A stretch of DNA of 64,000 bases from Brachyhypopomus gauderio. Taxonomy: Eukaryota; Chordata; Actinopteri; Gymnotiformes; Hypopomidae. Location of the stretch: positions 8,369,886 to 8,433,885 of the forward strand of contig NC_135228.1 in assembly GCF_052324685.1 (NCBI RefSeq), read 5' to 3'. The notes under the pieces are model-generated. The model was not told where the DNA came from. It did not search any database and saw nothing but the letters and a program-made list of their open reading frames with translations. A program made the translations under genes and the position numbers. This document shows positions 1 to 12,310 of this stretch, piece after piece. Numbering within the stretch: the first letter of the stretch is position 1; every line of letters begins with the position of its first letter.

Positions 1-245
1 AAAAACGTTGCTTGATCTCATGAGTCTTAATTTCTGCAGCGGCATTTGGATGGTAGGGTCAGAATTTGGCGTCAACAACATGAAAGCATGATGAAGCGCC
101 ATGTCATAAAGTGTGAATCATCTCAGACTGGTTTCTTGACCACAACAATGAGTTCATTGAATGTGGTGGAACCGACAATGCCGACAAATCTGAAGGCTAA
201 AGGGGGTCCAACCTGGTACTAGCAAGGTGTACCTAATAAAGTGGC
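1..245 (+). mobile_element. Tc1/mariner-like transposon relic (3' part)
   Basis: The stretch matches, with internal deletions, the 3' half of a common teleost Tc1-like transposase gene: a block around the second catalytic region (about 1-100), a block ending in a stop, then the family 3' tail around 205-245 (GGTGTACCTAATAAAGTGGCC). The reading frame is lost, so it is a dead internally deleted copy, cut by the left edge. A fragment of the same family lies in reverse at 60005-60240. The family call is from memory of fish Tc1 elements. Confidence 0.7.
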
Positions 246-1145
246 CTATAAGTGTATGCAATCAAAGGAGGACATCGTAATAATGAAGAGCAGCAACACT
301 CAGTGCTTTGATACTAGGCGAAGGCTTGAATATCCCCACCTATTCTGTATACTGCATACTACTATATACTGTATACTATATACTTCATGCTCACTAACTA
401 GTGACTGTTAGTTTTAAATATGCAGTTATCACACACCATGCATCTTCAAACAGACAATAACATACTAGAAACCAGACAGAGAATGAAAACTAGAGAATTA
501 GTGAGCATTCTGGTTTTACAAACTAAATATTAAAATCTCATTATAAACCAGAAAGCTGTAGTTAAAATATGTGCCACCACTAAATACCCCCCACCACCAC
601 CCCTCAACTAACAAAATATAATAAAATTAACTTATTATCTATAATTATGGATAATTATGACTATGGGTGAAAAATACCACGTTTTCAATATATAACAATG
701 TGTATATATATCTTTGCATTGTGATTACTGCCAACTTACATGTTGCTGTACACCGTGGCCCTAGAGGAACTTTGTTCCATCGCTGTGTACTTGTCACAAT
801 GACAATGACAAAGATGAATCTAATCTAATCTACTCTACCTACTTTACTTGGACTGGTCAAGCTATCTCCATACAATTCAGACAATGAGAGAAAAAATGTT
901 TCTGGTCAGACCACTAGTTGATCTGACAGTTTGCACTGTTGGTTGGGTGAATGGCATGGATGTGAGCTATCACATAATATTCTATGAATCACTGACATAG
1001 GCTAATATTCTTACTGGCCAGACCTTCTCTGTGGCAGTTCTTACAACCTGATGTGAATAAATAACAGACAAGATAACATTTTGTATGAACTTTTGAGACA
1101 TTTTGGAAGGTGCTGAATTTAAATGTATGAAACAGCCCTTGACAG

Positions 1146-1193
<48 letters not shown>
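1146..1193. repeat. (TG)n microsatellite
   Basis: Uninterrupted TG dinucleotide run followed by a short TATATA. Open reading frames on both strands here are dipeptide-repeat artefacts. Confidence 0.95.
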
Positions 1194-1197
<4 letters not shown>

Positions 1198-1571
1198 CTT
1201 TTCTACAGACACTTCTTGCCAGTCCTTTTGAAGTTGACATGATGCTGCTCCTCCAGCACTTTTGCAACAGTAGTATTTGCTATAAACCAGGGTGCTCCAG
1301 GCCCGCCCTTCTACAAGTCTACATAAGAAGGCTTGGTGATCACAACCTTTCACAGACTCTGTAATCACACTGCAGCATGTGCAGAAAATTTTGCTTCACC
1401 TCAGATGGAGAGCAACCTGAACCTGAATGATTCAACATCAAAATATATATTTAATAATTTGGTGAATATTCAACCTTCAGATTATCTGGCTTGGAGAAAG
1501 CCGATGTGTGTACTTGTTAAAAGTGGTTACATAAACAATTTAAAGGGTACAAAATGAAGCATGGTTTACAC

Positions 1572-2680
1572 TCAAATGCTACTACTCTGAGTGGGGGCAG
1601 AATTAGTTGTGCAAGTGTTAGTCTCATTGGTGGAATCAGATGTGTAGGTGTTACTTTTCTTGGAGAACTTAAGCGCACTGAAAGACACTTTCATTCTATT
1701 GGCTGTACGCTCACTACGACATATTAGAATGTTCTTCACATGCTCTCTGAAGTCACCAGAGATGAAATAGTACACAAATGGGTCCACACAGCTGTTGAGG
1801 CTGGACAGGCACAGGGTGACGATGTAGAAGCCATAACCATTGTTCTGAATACTGGCAGCCATTAGAGAGTAATGGACCATCAGCATGATGTTACTGGGAG
1901 TGAAACACACCAGGAACATCACCAGTACAATGATGATGAGGATGATTGCCTTCTTCCTCTTTTCTCTGACACTTTCATCTGGCCTGGAACTGCTCAGCGC
2001 ACGAAACATCAACATGTATGTTACTATACATATGAGAGTGGGAACTACATATCCCAAAATGGCCATTGTCAGGAAGTAGCCAACAGGGATGCTTGATTGG
2101 CTAGGGCGAGTGACATCATGGCAGGTGACAATGTTGAGGTTGATGACATTAACAGTCTGGTCATACAGATAGAGGGGCACAGTGATGAGCCAGACGGTGA
2201 ACCACACACACACCGACACACACACTGCTGCCCGGTTATTCCTCTTCTGCTGGGAAAATGGGTGCACTATTGCCCAATATCGCTGCACACTGATACATGC
2301 TATAAAAATGGTGGAACAGTACATATTGCCATAGAAAAATGCAACCAGGACTTTACACATAGGCTCCCCAAAGATCCAGTTATTGCCATTGAAGTGATAG
2401 GCAATCTTCAGTGGCAGCCAGATGATGAAGAGCAGATCGGCCAGCGCCAGATTCGCTAATAGGATAGATGCAGGGTGCTTCTTTTTCATCCTGAAGATGA
2501 AGACCCAGATGGCCATAGCGTTGGTGGGCAACCCCACAATGAAGATGATGATGTAAACAACAGGGAGGAAGACTGTGGTAAGACTGCTGTCCAGCACATT
2601 CGTGGCAATGAGGGGCACCTTAAGTCCTTGTGCAGTCTCCTCACCAACAAACCCTCGGTCTACCACAGTGTCCCGGGAAC
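1572..2680 (-). CDS. f2rl1: Protease-activated receptor 2-like GPCR, exon 2 (main coding exon)
   Basis: Class A GPCR of the PAR family, switched on at the cell surface when a trypsin-like protease cuts the N-terminus and exposes a tethered ligand. The exon starts after a good acceptor (TTGCTCCAG at 2681-2689) and runs to a stop, about 369 residues; with exon 1 (4334-4400) the protein is about 391 residues, close to mammalian PAR2 (about 397). Near the start VVDR is followed by GFVGEE, a candidate cleavage site and ligand. TM1 (TTVFLPVVYIIIFIVGLP), a QRYWAIVHP motif in place of DRY, the PAR hallmark TCHDV in extracellular loop 2, CFTPSN in TM6 and DPFVYY in TM7 all match PAR2. The C-tail is Ser/Thr-rich. 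No disruption is visible. Family is certain; which fish PAR2 paralogue is not. Confidence 0.93.
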
Positions 2681-2698
2681 CTGGAGCAAGGGAGGAGG

Positions 2699-2790
2699 CA
2701 CAAGGGATCAGCTCACACAAGAGGAACAAAGGATCAGCTCACACAAGAGGAACAAAGGATCAGCTCACACAAGAGGCACAAGGGATCTGA
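2699..2790. repeat. 26-bp minisatellite next to the PAR2 exon 2 acceptor
   Basis: About three and a half head-to-tail copies of a unit close to GATCAGCTCACACAAGAGGA plus 6 bases, with few differences. It lies in the intron within about 20-110 bases of the splice acceptor at 2681, in the branch-point region. Confidence 0.85.
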
Positions 2791-3590
2791 TCACATTGGA
2801 ATGTCAGGATGCAACAGTACACAAGCAGTGACTCTGAAAACACACAAACAAACACCACTGTACTGTTTGCACTTACTGAAACTTATACCTGCCTTGGAAG
2901 TTAGACATATATGTGGAGTCAAAGTAAAAGTAAAATTTCTTAAATTACAGAATTCAAAAATATAGCAGAGAAAACCAGATGCTTATAAATAAGTAAAACA
3001 TCATCACAATTTATAAACAATTTACTTTATTATAAGTCACTGCATGACATAAATGCAGAATTAATTTTCCCTGTTAATTCTAGAATGTTTGACAATTCTT
3101 TGTGATTCAAACGCTTCTCTACTTAGCTCTATTTTCATCATGCTCATACCAGTTCCTTTTGAATACCAAAAGAAGCAGATCAGAAAATGTCTCCTAATGG
3201 TTCAGAACACATATGCTTTCAAAACTGTTGCAGTTTCTATAGGACATGATAGTGTTGGAAATGAGTTTTAGAAGCTTTAGGAGGTTGTTATGAGAGTTTA
3301 AGAGTAGGGAAAGTGACAGCCAAAAAAGCCACCCTAACCTTAACTCTAGTCTGGTGATGTTCTGACGGACAGGTTCAACTAAAAATGTGTAGTGTTATGG
3401 ATTAGAATGTTCCATTTAAAGATAAAATATTTTCCTGCCAAAAAATGGAGAAATGCTACTGCAAGCTCAGATCCAAAATGGAGAATGCAGGAAGGTTGAA
3501 TGCAAGTGGTGTAAAACAGAGCTTCTCAGTTTCACAGCAGTCTACTGTAATGGCCACCTATAGGATTTCCCAATACGCAATGTAACAACT
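2791..3590. other. PAR2-like intron 1 sequence
   Basis: AT-rich intron between exons 1 and 2 of the minus-strand PAR2-like gene. Only short chance ORFs; no clear feature seen. Confidence 0.5.
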
Positions 3591-3975
3591 TCAGTTCATT
3601 CAGCTCAAATCAGAATGCAGCTGCCAAAGTTCTCACCAGCAAAATTTGAGAAGACATCACTCGCATTCTTAAATCCTTACTGGATACCAATATATTACAC
3701 AATTGACTTTAAAGTGTTATTACTGTCTATAAACCCTTAAATGTGGGAGGACCAGCACATGTATCTGATATGCTGCAGTGTTATGAGTCAGACAGAACTT
3801 TCAGATCATTAGATACTACTCAGTTAGGCCCACACAAAGTATAGACAATGCATGAAGAGACAGAGTTTAGGCTTTATGCGGTTTTCAAATGGAACCAGTT
3901 GTTAGAGGATATTAGATGAGCCCAGACACTCTAAACAGTCTTATTTGACCTGGTTTTGTGATCAGGTTAAACTGC
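3591..3975 (+). mobile_element. Degraded L2-type LINE, reverse transcriptase C-terminal remnant
   Basis: Conceptual translation, with several stops and frameshifts, follows the familiar end of fish L2-clade reverse transcriptases: a QNAAA motif, then LKSLL, a VYKPLN motif, ISDML-like and a CYE-S-RT-RS motif. It sits inside the PAR2-like intron. Old and inactive. Confidence 0.6.
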
Positions 3976-4333
3976 TTCCTCAGATCCTGCAGCACTGCAT
4001 GTTCAAGGGTGCCCTTTTCTTTTTCTACTTTTTAACTTTTTAAATTGACACTCAGTTTATTCTACGAAGACATGCAGCTAATGTTGCCTGAAGGTCAGAC
4101 AGTTTAGGGGACATACCAAAAACAACAACATGGAAACGTGTGTCTTACTGACAATTTAAGGCTCTAACGTGTGGAAAAGTACTTTGACTCCACTGGCAGT
4201 TCCTCCGAACTAATGCTAAACCAACGTTTAAGGTTTGATTCTTTTCAATTATGGTTTACATCTTGTTTGCTTTACTCCACCTACACATAATGTAAAAACA
4301 ATGCTGCGTCAAAGAAGGCGGTAAAAATCTTAC

Positions 4334-4400
4334 CTTGTGTGGTCACACTGACGCCGATTAAAACGACAAAAATGTGAATCTTAAATAATTTGTGGTTCAT
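4334..4400 (-). CDS. f2rl1: PAR2-like GPCR, exon 1 (signal peptide)
   Basis: A short exon too small for ordinary ORF calling. An ATG at 4400 opens 22 codons beginning MNHKLFKIHIFVVLIGV: a basic N-terminus then a hydrophobic core, as in a signal peptide. The exon ends in CAAG followed by a GTAAGA donor (4333 downward). It ends in phase 1, and exon 2 begins with two bases that complete a Gly codon, so the two join without a frame break across a 1653-bp intron. Mammalian PAR2 likewise has its signal peptide alone in exon 1. This is inferred from splice sites and hydrophobicity; no transcript was seen. Confidence 0.72.
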
Positions 4401-6545
4401 GGTAAAACGCTGTCCGATGAACAAGTCTATTTATGACTATTTGAAATCACACCTAAAAGTTTAGTTATGCAGCTTTGACGATTACAATAGCTATATCGAA
4501 ACAATTGCGCTTCGAATAGCATCACTACTGAGGTAAATGATAAGGAGTGCTGTCACGTAATCTGCCCCACCTCGTTTACAGCGCGTCTGTCAGGTTTTCC
4601 TTTTCAGTGTCAATGCGAGCAAAGAACTTTGCACAAAACAACAATATGTAACAAAACAACAATTACGATATGAAGTTAATGTTTTATAAGTTAGCAATTA
4701 TAGAAATGTTAATTAGGCTGATTTTAGGCTCGCGTCTTAAAGTTTTATTTAGAAAGGGAGGGAGGGGGAGAGAAAAAACTTAGACTTTGGACCTGAGCTG
4801 AGAACCGTGAAGACAGTGCTGGACTATATAAAAAGATTCCTGTTGAGCAACTGCATACGATATGTAGAGAGATGTTAAACTGCACTTCATTGTACAGGGT
4901 TTCCAGAGAGAGGACGCACGGACGGATCATCAGCTGTGCAAGCAACGTGGTTACAGGCAACGCAAATTTTAGAACAATGAGTACTAACAATATTATTTCA
5001 AAAATTAAATACAGTTGTGATTACTGTGTGCTCAAAAATGATTTGAAAGACCGCTAGTTCACTAGCTAGGTAATTTGCCAGACTTAGGGTGTGATAGTTT
5101 ATAGTAAGTTTTACTATCATCATAAATTATTATTATCATTATCCTGATTGTTATTGTTATTATTATTCCTATAAAGTGCTGCTCAAGAGAGCTCAAAAAT
5201 CTATTTGCTTTCTTGTCGTCAAATGTATGTCCTCCATTAACGCATGTCCATCATATTTGAAATACTGTAGATTTTGTTTTGAATCTCTGAAACAATCACG
5301 CCACTAGGGGTCAATATAATGGCTTTTTATAATATGAAGAAGAATTATAGGAAACAAAACGAGGTACTGCTCCTTAGTCATCTAAATTAAAAAAGACTGA
5401 CTGAACTGGCCAAGTTGGAATTTGTGTGTATGGTGGGGAGATTCTTCAAGTCATGCGACATTATTTATGCTTTGTTTGCTTGGACAGCTTACATAGATTT
5501 ATGAGCTCTTGCATGAACATACATAAGAGGGAAGCTCAGAGCCAGAGACAAAACTTCAAAGCAATAAATATGTCAGGTCTGGGATTTAATGTCAAGACAG
5601 TAAAGTAGCATGTTGGTAAGCCTAAGTCTTAAATTAAAAATGCAATGCATAGTGGATTCTAATACAAAGCTTTATTTGGTTTTGTCAGTTGTGAATGGTT
5701 TGAAAGATAGCTGTCTGCTGGGCTGGTCTAACACCGGAACTGCTGCAAATGTCCTGAGAAGGGTCTTGGGCCACAGAACTCATTTTGGGGTCTGTATTTT
5801 CTCTTTTAGAAATGTCATATTTTCTTTAGAGTTGCTGCAATTGTCTGCTGTTGCATTTCAAGGAACCATTTCAAGAAATGGTCCTCATCTGTAAAAGTAC
5901 ACTGTAGCTACATCTAATGACAGTGCTGTCAATCTAGTTAAAAGCATGCACATTCCTGGTACTAGTGACATGGATAGATCACCTGTATAGTAAAGGGAGC
6001 ACAGTGGAGCATGTGAACTCTGGACAAGGCCTGATGCCTCTCACGTGATAAATAGTTAATTTCAAAAACTTTTCTGAAAGTCATCAAAACCAATAGTTTC
6101 TTTTCACATCTCTTAGTTCTGCTTAGTTCCACCAACCACCCATAACAACCTTTTCAGCTGAACAACACAAAACATCTCTAATGTGACTGCATTTATAAAT
6201 TGTTATTGAAAATACTTACAAATACAGCAAAAATGGATATACATATCCCTACATAAGTCCATATGCATAAACAGAATATGCCATTTTCAAAAAGAGGCTA
6301 TACATCTACAAAGTGTAACGTTGCAGGTGTTGGGTAATCAGAAGGTGGGCATAATTGCTAAGAGCAGTCTTTATCCAACATGATTTTATATTTAACATCA
6401 ACATCTTCACTTAACAGATGACAAAAAGACAACACAGGAATGATAAGGCATGATGACAAAGCTAATTAAATTAATAAAACAAATGATAAACCATATATGT
6501 AAGGGTAGTAAAACAGAAAACCACACAATCAAATGAATGAACATA
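4401..6545. other. Upstream region of the PAR2-like gene; no gene recognised
   Basis: The bases just to the right of exon 1 should hold the minus-strand promoter and 5' UTR, but no clear TATA or other element could be assigned. The rest is AT-rich with short unconserved ORFs. Confidence 0.4.
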
Positions 6546-7096
6546 CAGGTGCATCTCAATTAATTAGAACATCATCAAAAATGTATTTCTTTCAGTAATT
6601 CAATACAAAAAGTGAAATGCATGTATTGTATAGATTATGACAGAGTGATCTATTTCAGGTATTTATTTCTGTTAGTGTTGATTATGACAACCCAAAAGTC
6701 ATCATTTCAGAAAATTAGAATGATTAACACAAAATGCCGGCAAATTATTCCTAAGTATTTAAATGGTCCCTTAGTTCAGTTGGCTACACAATAATGGTGA
6801 AGACTGCTGACTTGACAGATGTCCAGAAGGCAGCCACTGACACTACACAAGGAGGGTATGCCACAAAAGGACATTGCTAAAGTAGCTGGCTAATCACAGA
6901 GTGTTGTATCCAAACTTATAATGGAAAGCTAAGTGTAAGAAAAAAGTGTAGTAGAAAAAGGTGCACAAGCAACCAGGATAACCACAGCCTTAAAGAAAGA
7001 AAAGGCCATTCAAAAATTCAAGCAGCTTGAGGTCTAGTGTAAAGTTTCCACAATCAGTGATGGTTTGGGGAGCCATGCCATCTGCTGGTATAGCCA

Positions 7097-7478
7097 TGTC
7101 ATTGTTATGGTTAGCTCCACTCCTCATGTCATTCTTACTTTGTTTTGTTTCTCCATGTGTTCCTGTTTTGGTTTCCCTATCATGTGTTTCCCTATCATGC
7201 CTCTGTCATTTGTTACTCCGCCTCCTCATAATTGTTTTCAGCTGTATCTTGTTTGGTTCTTGGTTTAGTCTGTGTATTTAACTCCTGTGTTTGGTCATTT
7301 GCTTTATCAGTTATTGTGTTTGTAAGTACTTCAATGTTTTCCATTTGCTATGCCTGTGTGTTTTCAGTTAGTGTTGTTATGGTTAGTGTTATTTTGGTTT
7401 GTCTATGTTCTATGTTTCTTTGCTTAAATCACCTAAACATCCGCACTTGCATCCAGCCTCCAACCACCCAATGTTACA
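7097..7478 (+). mobile_element. Probable solo LTR inside the Tc1 remnant
   Basis: A T-rich block beginning TGTCATTGTTATGG and ending AATGTTACA, separating two pieces of the Tc1-like transposase. The ends look like LTR termini, and a 'catctgctggt' motif occurs on both sides of the insert. No exact 5-bp target duplication was found at these ends, so the borders are approximate. Confidence 0.45.
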
Positions 7479-7637
7479 GTCATCTGCTGGTGTATGTCTG
7501 CTGTGTTATAGCAAGACCAGTGTCAGTGCGGCCATCTACCAGGAATTTTTAGAGCACTTCATGCTTCCCTTTGCCCACAAGCTTTTTGGAGATAGAAATT
7601 TCATTTTCCAGCAGGACTGCCAAAAATACCAATACCT

Positions 7638-8839
7638 GGGGGGTATTCCAGAAAGCGGGTTTAACAAATTCTAAACTCAGTTGTTTTACCCCGACCTGAC
7701 ATACAGAAGGGTGCGATATTATATATATATATCTCCACATTCATAATACTGTATTGAGTTTTTAAAATTATTTTTAATTGAACATTTACTAATTCCAGGA
7801 TGGCTGCAATGTACAATACCACACATGCCATTATTATGTGGCACGTCCTGTCAGGGGTAACTCTGAGCCCATTCAGGCACTGGAACCTGGCCTTAAGGAT
7901 TCCTAGGGTCATTTCAATTCTTGCTCTGGTTTTGCTGTGGACCTGATTGTAGTGGGACTGTGGTCCAGATGCAGGATCTGAATAGGGAGTCATGAGGTAG
8001 GGCAGGGAGGGATACCCTCTGTCTCCTTGAAGTAGGCTGTCATAGTGTCCTATAATTACACTAGGGATTGCAATGATTTAACTATTACACTGCATGTGAA
8101 CAACTAGCAAAACTACTGCAGGCCTACCCTGTTCAGATTTGTTGTACAGTGTGGAACCATACACAGATCCTGGCCATCTGGCTTCAACATTTGTGATGAG
8201 GTGGGAAGCATCACAAATGATCTTGATGGGGAAGAGAACAGACAGTTACAATAGCTACATTATTTTTGTTACCATTAAAGATTAGTACATTATTCATTAA
8301 GTGTTATAAAGGTTAGTACCTGTACATTAATGCTATGGATGGATTTTCTGTTTAAGCCTTCATGTTCTGATGGTGCTGTACTAGGTAGCCTATGTGGGTT
8401 CCATCAATGCAGCCAATGACACTAGGAAATTAAATAGAATGAAGTTCGTTATATATTGCTTGTCCTTTGCTTATTTTATTTATTGTCTGTGTTAACACGC
8501 AACTAGAGATAATTCAACATCGAAATTAGGATGCAATTTCATTCTATTGGCTGTGCCAATCGAAATATTATAATGCCAGACATACTTTTCAAACAGATCG
8601 ACATACAGTAGCTTTGCTGAAAGGTTCCGCAACTCCTACACTATAAAGAAAACTTCCACTAGCAAAAAAACAAAGAGAAAACTGAGGGCTGATCCGCGAT
8701 GCGTAATATTTGCTATAGCAACTGACAACAAGTTTGTTTTAACCCGCTTTCTGGAACAGAAAACTCCGGGTTTTAGTGAACTCAAGAGTTAACATACCCT
8801 GAGTTAAACATTTAACCCGCTTTCTGCAATAACTCCTGG
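7638..8839 (-). mobile_element. PIF/Harbinger transposon with decayed HARBI1-like nuclease
   Basis: Terminal inverted repeats: the left end GGGGTATTCCAGAAAGCGGG is mirrored near 8820 (AACCCGCTTTCTGCAATAAC), with another internal copy near 8745. On the minus strand the translation shows HARBI1 nuclease motifs in order: CIDGTHIGYL (about 8390), a WPGS block (about 8160), GDRGYP (about 8020), then RIEMTLGILKARF, carrying the expected third acidic residue (about 7890). Stops and gaps break it. It is inserted in the surrounding Tc1-like element. Confidence 0.72.
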
Positions 8840-9079
8840 TTTAATAACAGTATCCCTCTGCTTGATTGGCCAGCAAACTCACCTGACCTAAACCCTATTT
8901 GAAAATCTATGGGGTATTGTCAAAAGCAAAATGAGAGACACCAGCAATACAGATGAGCTGAAGGCTGCTATCAAAACTACCTGAGCTTCCATAACACTTC
9001 AGCAGTGTCACAGGCTGATTGCCTTCATGCCACGCCGCATTGGTGCAGTAATTCGTGCAAAAGGATCACTGACCAAGAC

Positions 9080-10340
9080 ATGATTAACATGGAGGGCAGA
9101 GCATCAGGTACAGACAAGGGCACAGAGCAAGCTGGGAACCAAGGGAACTGCAAGCCAGATGTGGTTAGCATTAAGTGTGTCTCAGTCCCCAAAGTACAGT
9201 AGGAGTCTACTGAGCTTTTCTCTCCCTGAAGCAGTCCACACAGACTTAAGTCCCCTCCAGAAGTTCCAGGAACGGGCAGGGTGGCCTTAGGAGGACCCAC
9301 ATGGGCCTGAGGAATAGGAGTTGACCCACCCAGGGTCACCCCTTCCGGGTCACAGGAACTGGAGTTGACCCATCCTGGGTTACAGGAACTGGAGCTGACC
9401 CATCGTGGTGTAGCGGATATATTGAATAATTATGAATTATTACCTTCCTGATTGCTCAAGAACCAATGTATTGATTACAAAAACTTTGAATATTGATTGT
9501 TGAATCAGTCTCATTACTGAAGAGTAAAGTTCTGAATCCACGCAGTGACCTAATACCATCGACCAAAATATGTATTTAACACCATGACCAGATTAATGAA
9601 TACATGTTCAAATTCCTCAAATTCAAAGTGAGGTATGTAGAACGAAATCAGAGAGAGCACAGAAACCCCAGACAGGCTAATGAAGAGAGCTAGATATTCC
9701 AAATGTTATGGAGAGAGAGGATTCTACAGAATCAGACAATTCAGTGCTGGCACCCCAGGCAACATGTACAGTAATGACGGCTTACTTGGGTTTTGAAAGG
9801 GATACCCATCTGTAGGCGGTCAACTGTCAAATTTTCAAAGGTCGGTCTTGGAGCGCAGATTCCGGCCTTGCAGCTGGCTCTGACATGACTCGGAAACCTT
9901 TCAAGTTCAGTTCTCAGACGTTTACTGAGCCGGCCTAGTTCAGGCTGCACCCAACTTCCTTGGTTAGTGAAGTCTGCACAGGATGTCACAGCGGTGGCTC
10001 ACAGGTGCTCAGTCAAATTTTCATCTGCATTTATCTTGATGTTGCCTACACTGGACATTAACTAAAGTCGATATCTGCTGGCCGAGCAGCATTAACTTTA
10101 AGTTAAGTCACACAAGCCAAACAACTCCAACAAGCCTAACAAGACTTTCCCATGAAGTAGTAAATGTTGACATGAATTGTATCAGGCAGTAAAGGCTGCT
10201 GTTTAATTCATAGAACAATGCTAAAGTCATGTTCCAGCATTTCATATGCCACATAACCATGTAATCCTGCAGTGTCATTAATGTAGGCCTATGTGTCTTA
10301 ACATCAGACTCCAGATCTTCTTTCTCTCTCTCTTCTTTCT
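9080..10340. other. Repeat-rich region, no gene recognised
   Basis: Around 9310-9410 a GGAACTGGAGTTGACCCA-type phrase is repeated imperfectly. The rest carries only short ORFs. Origin not recognised. Confidence 0.35.
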
Positions 10341-10346
10341 AACCAG

Positions 10347-10545
10347 GTACCACTGCAGACTTTTTTGTTACAGTATCTTTTGAGTTCCCTCAAGGTGCTT
10401 GATATGCAGGATGTCAATGAGGGCACTGAGGACATAAATGTGACTCACTGTCTTAAATTTGCTGGACTCACCACAGTTTTTTTCCGTTATTTACATCAAC
10501 ATCTTCACTGTGGGGTTGCCCACCAACACTACCCAATTCAATCCA
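10347..10545 (+). pseudogene. PAR2-like receptor fragment (exon 2 start through TM1)
   Basis: Follows a pyrimidine-rich stretch and the acceptor TTTCTAACCAG at about 10336-10346, in the same position as in the intact PAR2-like genes. About 10473-10530 encodes, across a small deletion, LTTVF then VIYINIFTVGLPTNT, matching TM1 of the copies at 2.7 and 16.8 kb. An in-frame TGA lies earlier (about 10402), and similarity is lost after TM1. A relic in the opposite orientation to the two intact PAR2-like genes. Confidence 0.7.
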
Positions 10546-10933
10546 AATAAACATGGCTCAGTCACAAATCCAACTTCTATGCTGGTAGCAACCCATGTGG
10601 ATATGCAGTGTAAAGATTCAGAGGCTGTCTCCCATCAACTACGTACCAGGAATCCAGGAGTCTATCTGTTCCCCACATGAATTTGATGGAGAGGGTACAG
10701 TGGAGGGATTTATTCGACAGAGCACTGCTTTTGTAATATTTCCTTGGCCCAGAACCGCAAAAAATCCTTAAGGTTTTTGGTGCTGTACTTGGAGGATTAG
10801 ACTCTACAATGAGCAGATATTCTCATGTCTGCGTTTTTTTTCTGATCTGGTCCCCATCTCCATGGCCCAAGCACCCCTGGGTACCTTCTCCACTGCTACA
10901 ACACCCCTGGATCTCCATTTCCCTAGCACACAT

Positions 10934-11085
10934 GGATGCAAGTTCTATGGCTGCAGCACCCCTGGACACCATCTCCATGGTTGCAGCACCCCTGGACACC
11001 ATCTCTATGGCTGCAGCACCCCTGGACACCATCTCCATGGTTGCAGCACCCTTGGACACCATCTCCATGGCTGCAGCATCCCTGG
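10934..11085. repeat. 30-bp minisatellite, about five copies
   Basis: Tandem unit close to ATGGCTGCAGCACCCCTGGA plus CACCATCTCC. The unit is a multiple of three, so long ORFs run through it in several frames on both strands. These are repeat artefacts. Confidence 0.9.
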
Positions 11086-11156
11086 GAGCCATATCCATAC
11101 CCCCAGCACCCATTGATGCCAGTACCCATGCCGATTTCCGTGATCCAGTATAGCGG

Positions 11157-11980
11157 ATAAGGCAGAAGATTGTCTAATTCCTTGCTCTGAGGGCCTACAG
11201 GCCACAACCACAGGACATGCATCGGATCATAAGTCATAAGTCTCTGGTCTCCACTAAATGGTTTATTTTACTAACTTTGGCTGGGGGATGCTGAAGTCAC
11301 GAGCACAGGATGGACCACTACCCATTAAATTGAGAAACTAATCTTATCTGGACTTACCACAGCTGCATTAAGTAAGTTCCAGTATTCAGCAGTGTAACTG
11401 ACCAATACGTTTACTACGATCACTCCCCTAAAAGTTGCTTAAATAATGCTCCACATGGGGAATTAGAGAGCTCAGGGGGATGAAAGCTACAACATTGCTA
11501 CCGGTCCCAGCCTCCGGAGTGGTGTGGAACCAAGGCCAGAACATCGCTACCGGTTCCATCCAAGAAAGATCCATTTAAGCCTTTCAAGATTAAATAAGTA
11601 CTTTGAACTACGTTGTTTTATGTCGTTTTAGTCAAATTTGCTCTCATTCATTTCGCCTCTTTGTTTTACTTTCATTTCACTCAGTTAACTCTAATTTTCC
11701 ATGCAAACAACACATAGATATTAACTGGTAAAATCTTGGTTGCTAGCTAAAATATAGTAGTATGTGCTGCTGCTAGCGCACTGATGTCACCAGATGTGGG
11801 AAATAGTCCTGATTGGTTAGAAATGCAATGTCACCTCCCCTAAGTGCTGCTGCTTCTCATTACATTACCATTATGGAATACATTCTGCTTTCCATTGTAC
11901 CACTTCAAAATCTTGATAATCTTAAGGGTGTAATGTTCCAGTAAAGTAGGCTAGACACAAATGCAAACTAGTAGTTTGTT
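11157..11980. other. Intergenic, unidentified repeat-like sequence
   Basis: A phrase near 11190 (CTTGCTCTGAGGGCCTACAGG) recurs in reverse complement near 52150-52180, so part of this is probably a dispersed repeat. No coding evidence. Confidence 0.35.
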
Positions 11981-11982
11981 CT

Positions 11983-12310
11983 AGTGATGGGACAAACGAC
12001 ACTGGTGCATCAGCACTGTGCCTCGTGAACAAGAGTGAAACCCCGTATTGGTGCGTGTATTGATTTAAACAAAAATCACGTGACCGATACAGGAAGTGTA
12101 TCGTTTGGATGTGCCACGCCAAATTGTGTTCATAAGGAAACAAACTGTATTGCGGATTTGTTGGATGGAGTTTTGCTGTTGCTTTTGGATTTTGTATTTT
12201 TGCCCTCACGGATCATGGATCGAACCAGGAAGTTTTCCACTGTCTGGAATGCATTTTGTCTATTAACACTTTCATTAATGAAAATCTATACACAAGTTGC
12301 ATATTTTAGC
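11983..12310 (+). mobile_element. Possible hAT relic
   Basis: Begins with a hAT-like terminus (TAGTGATGGGACAAACGACAC). Near 12215 a short reading frame, RKFSTVWNAF, resembles the start of a BED zinc finger in hAT transposases. The rest is absent. Weak call. Confidence 0.3.

Larger units (their letters stand above)
6547..9075 (+). mobile_element. Tc1-like transposon remnant, broken by two insertions
   Basis: The left end begins with a family terminal repeat (GTGCATCTCAATTAATTAGAA). Transposase-like sequence follows in pieces: the N-terminal DNA-binding part (about 6790-7075), a middle block (about 7515-7637) with a DDE-type FQQDC motif, and a 3' block (about 8850-9075) with SPDLNP-like coding. 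Stops and frameshifts are frequent. The gaps are filled by an LTR-like insert (7097-7478) and a PIF/Harbinger element (about 7638-8839). Confidence 0.65.

Noticed and set aside
2097-2831. Plus-strand ORFs opposite the PAR2-like exon
   Set aside because: Antisense shadows of the receptor gene, with no motifs of their own. The same holds at 16289-16645 and 40966-41514.
10809-11237. Several overlapping ORFs of 70-110 codons
   Set aside because: All are translations of the 30-bp minisatellite in different frames and strands.
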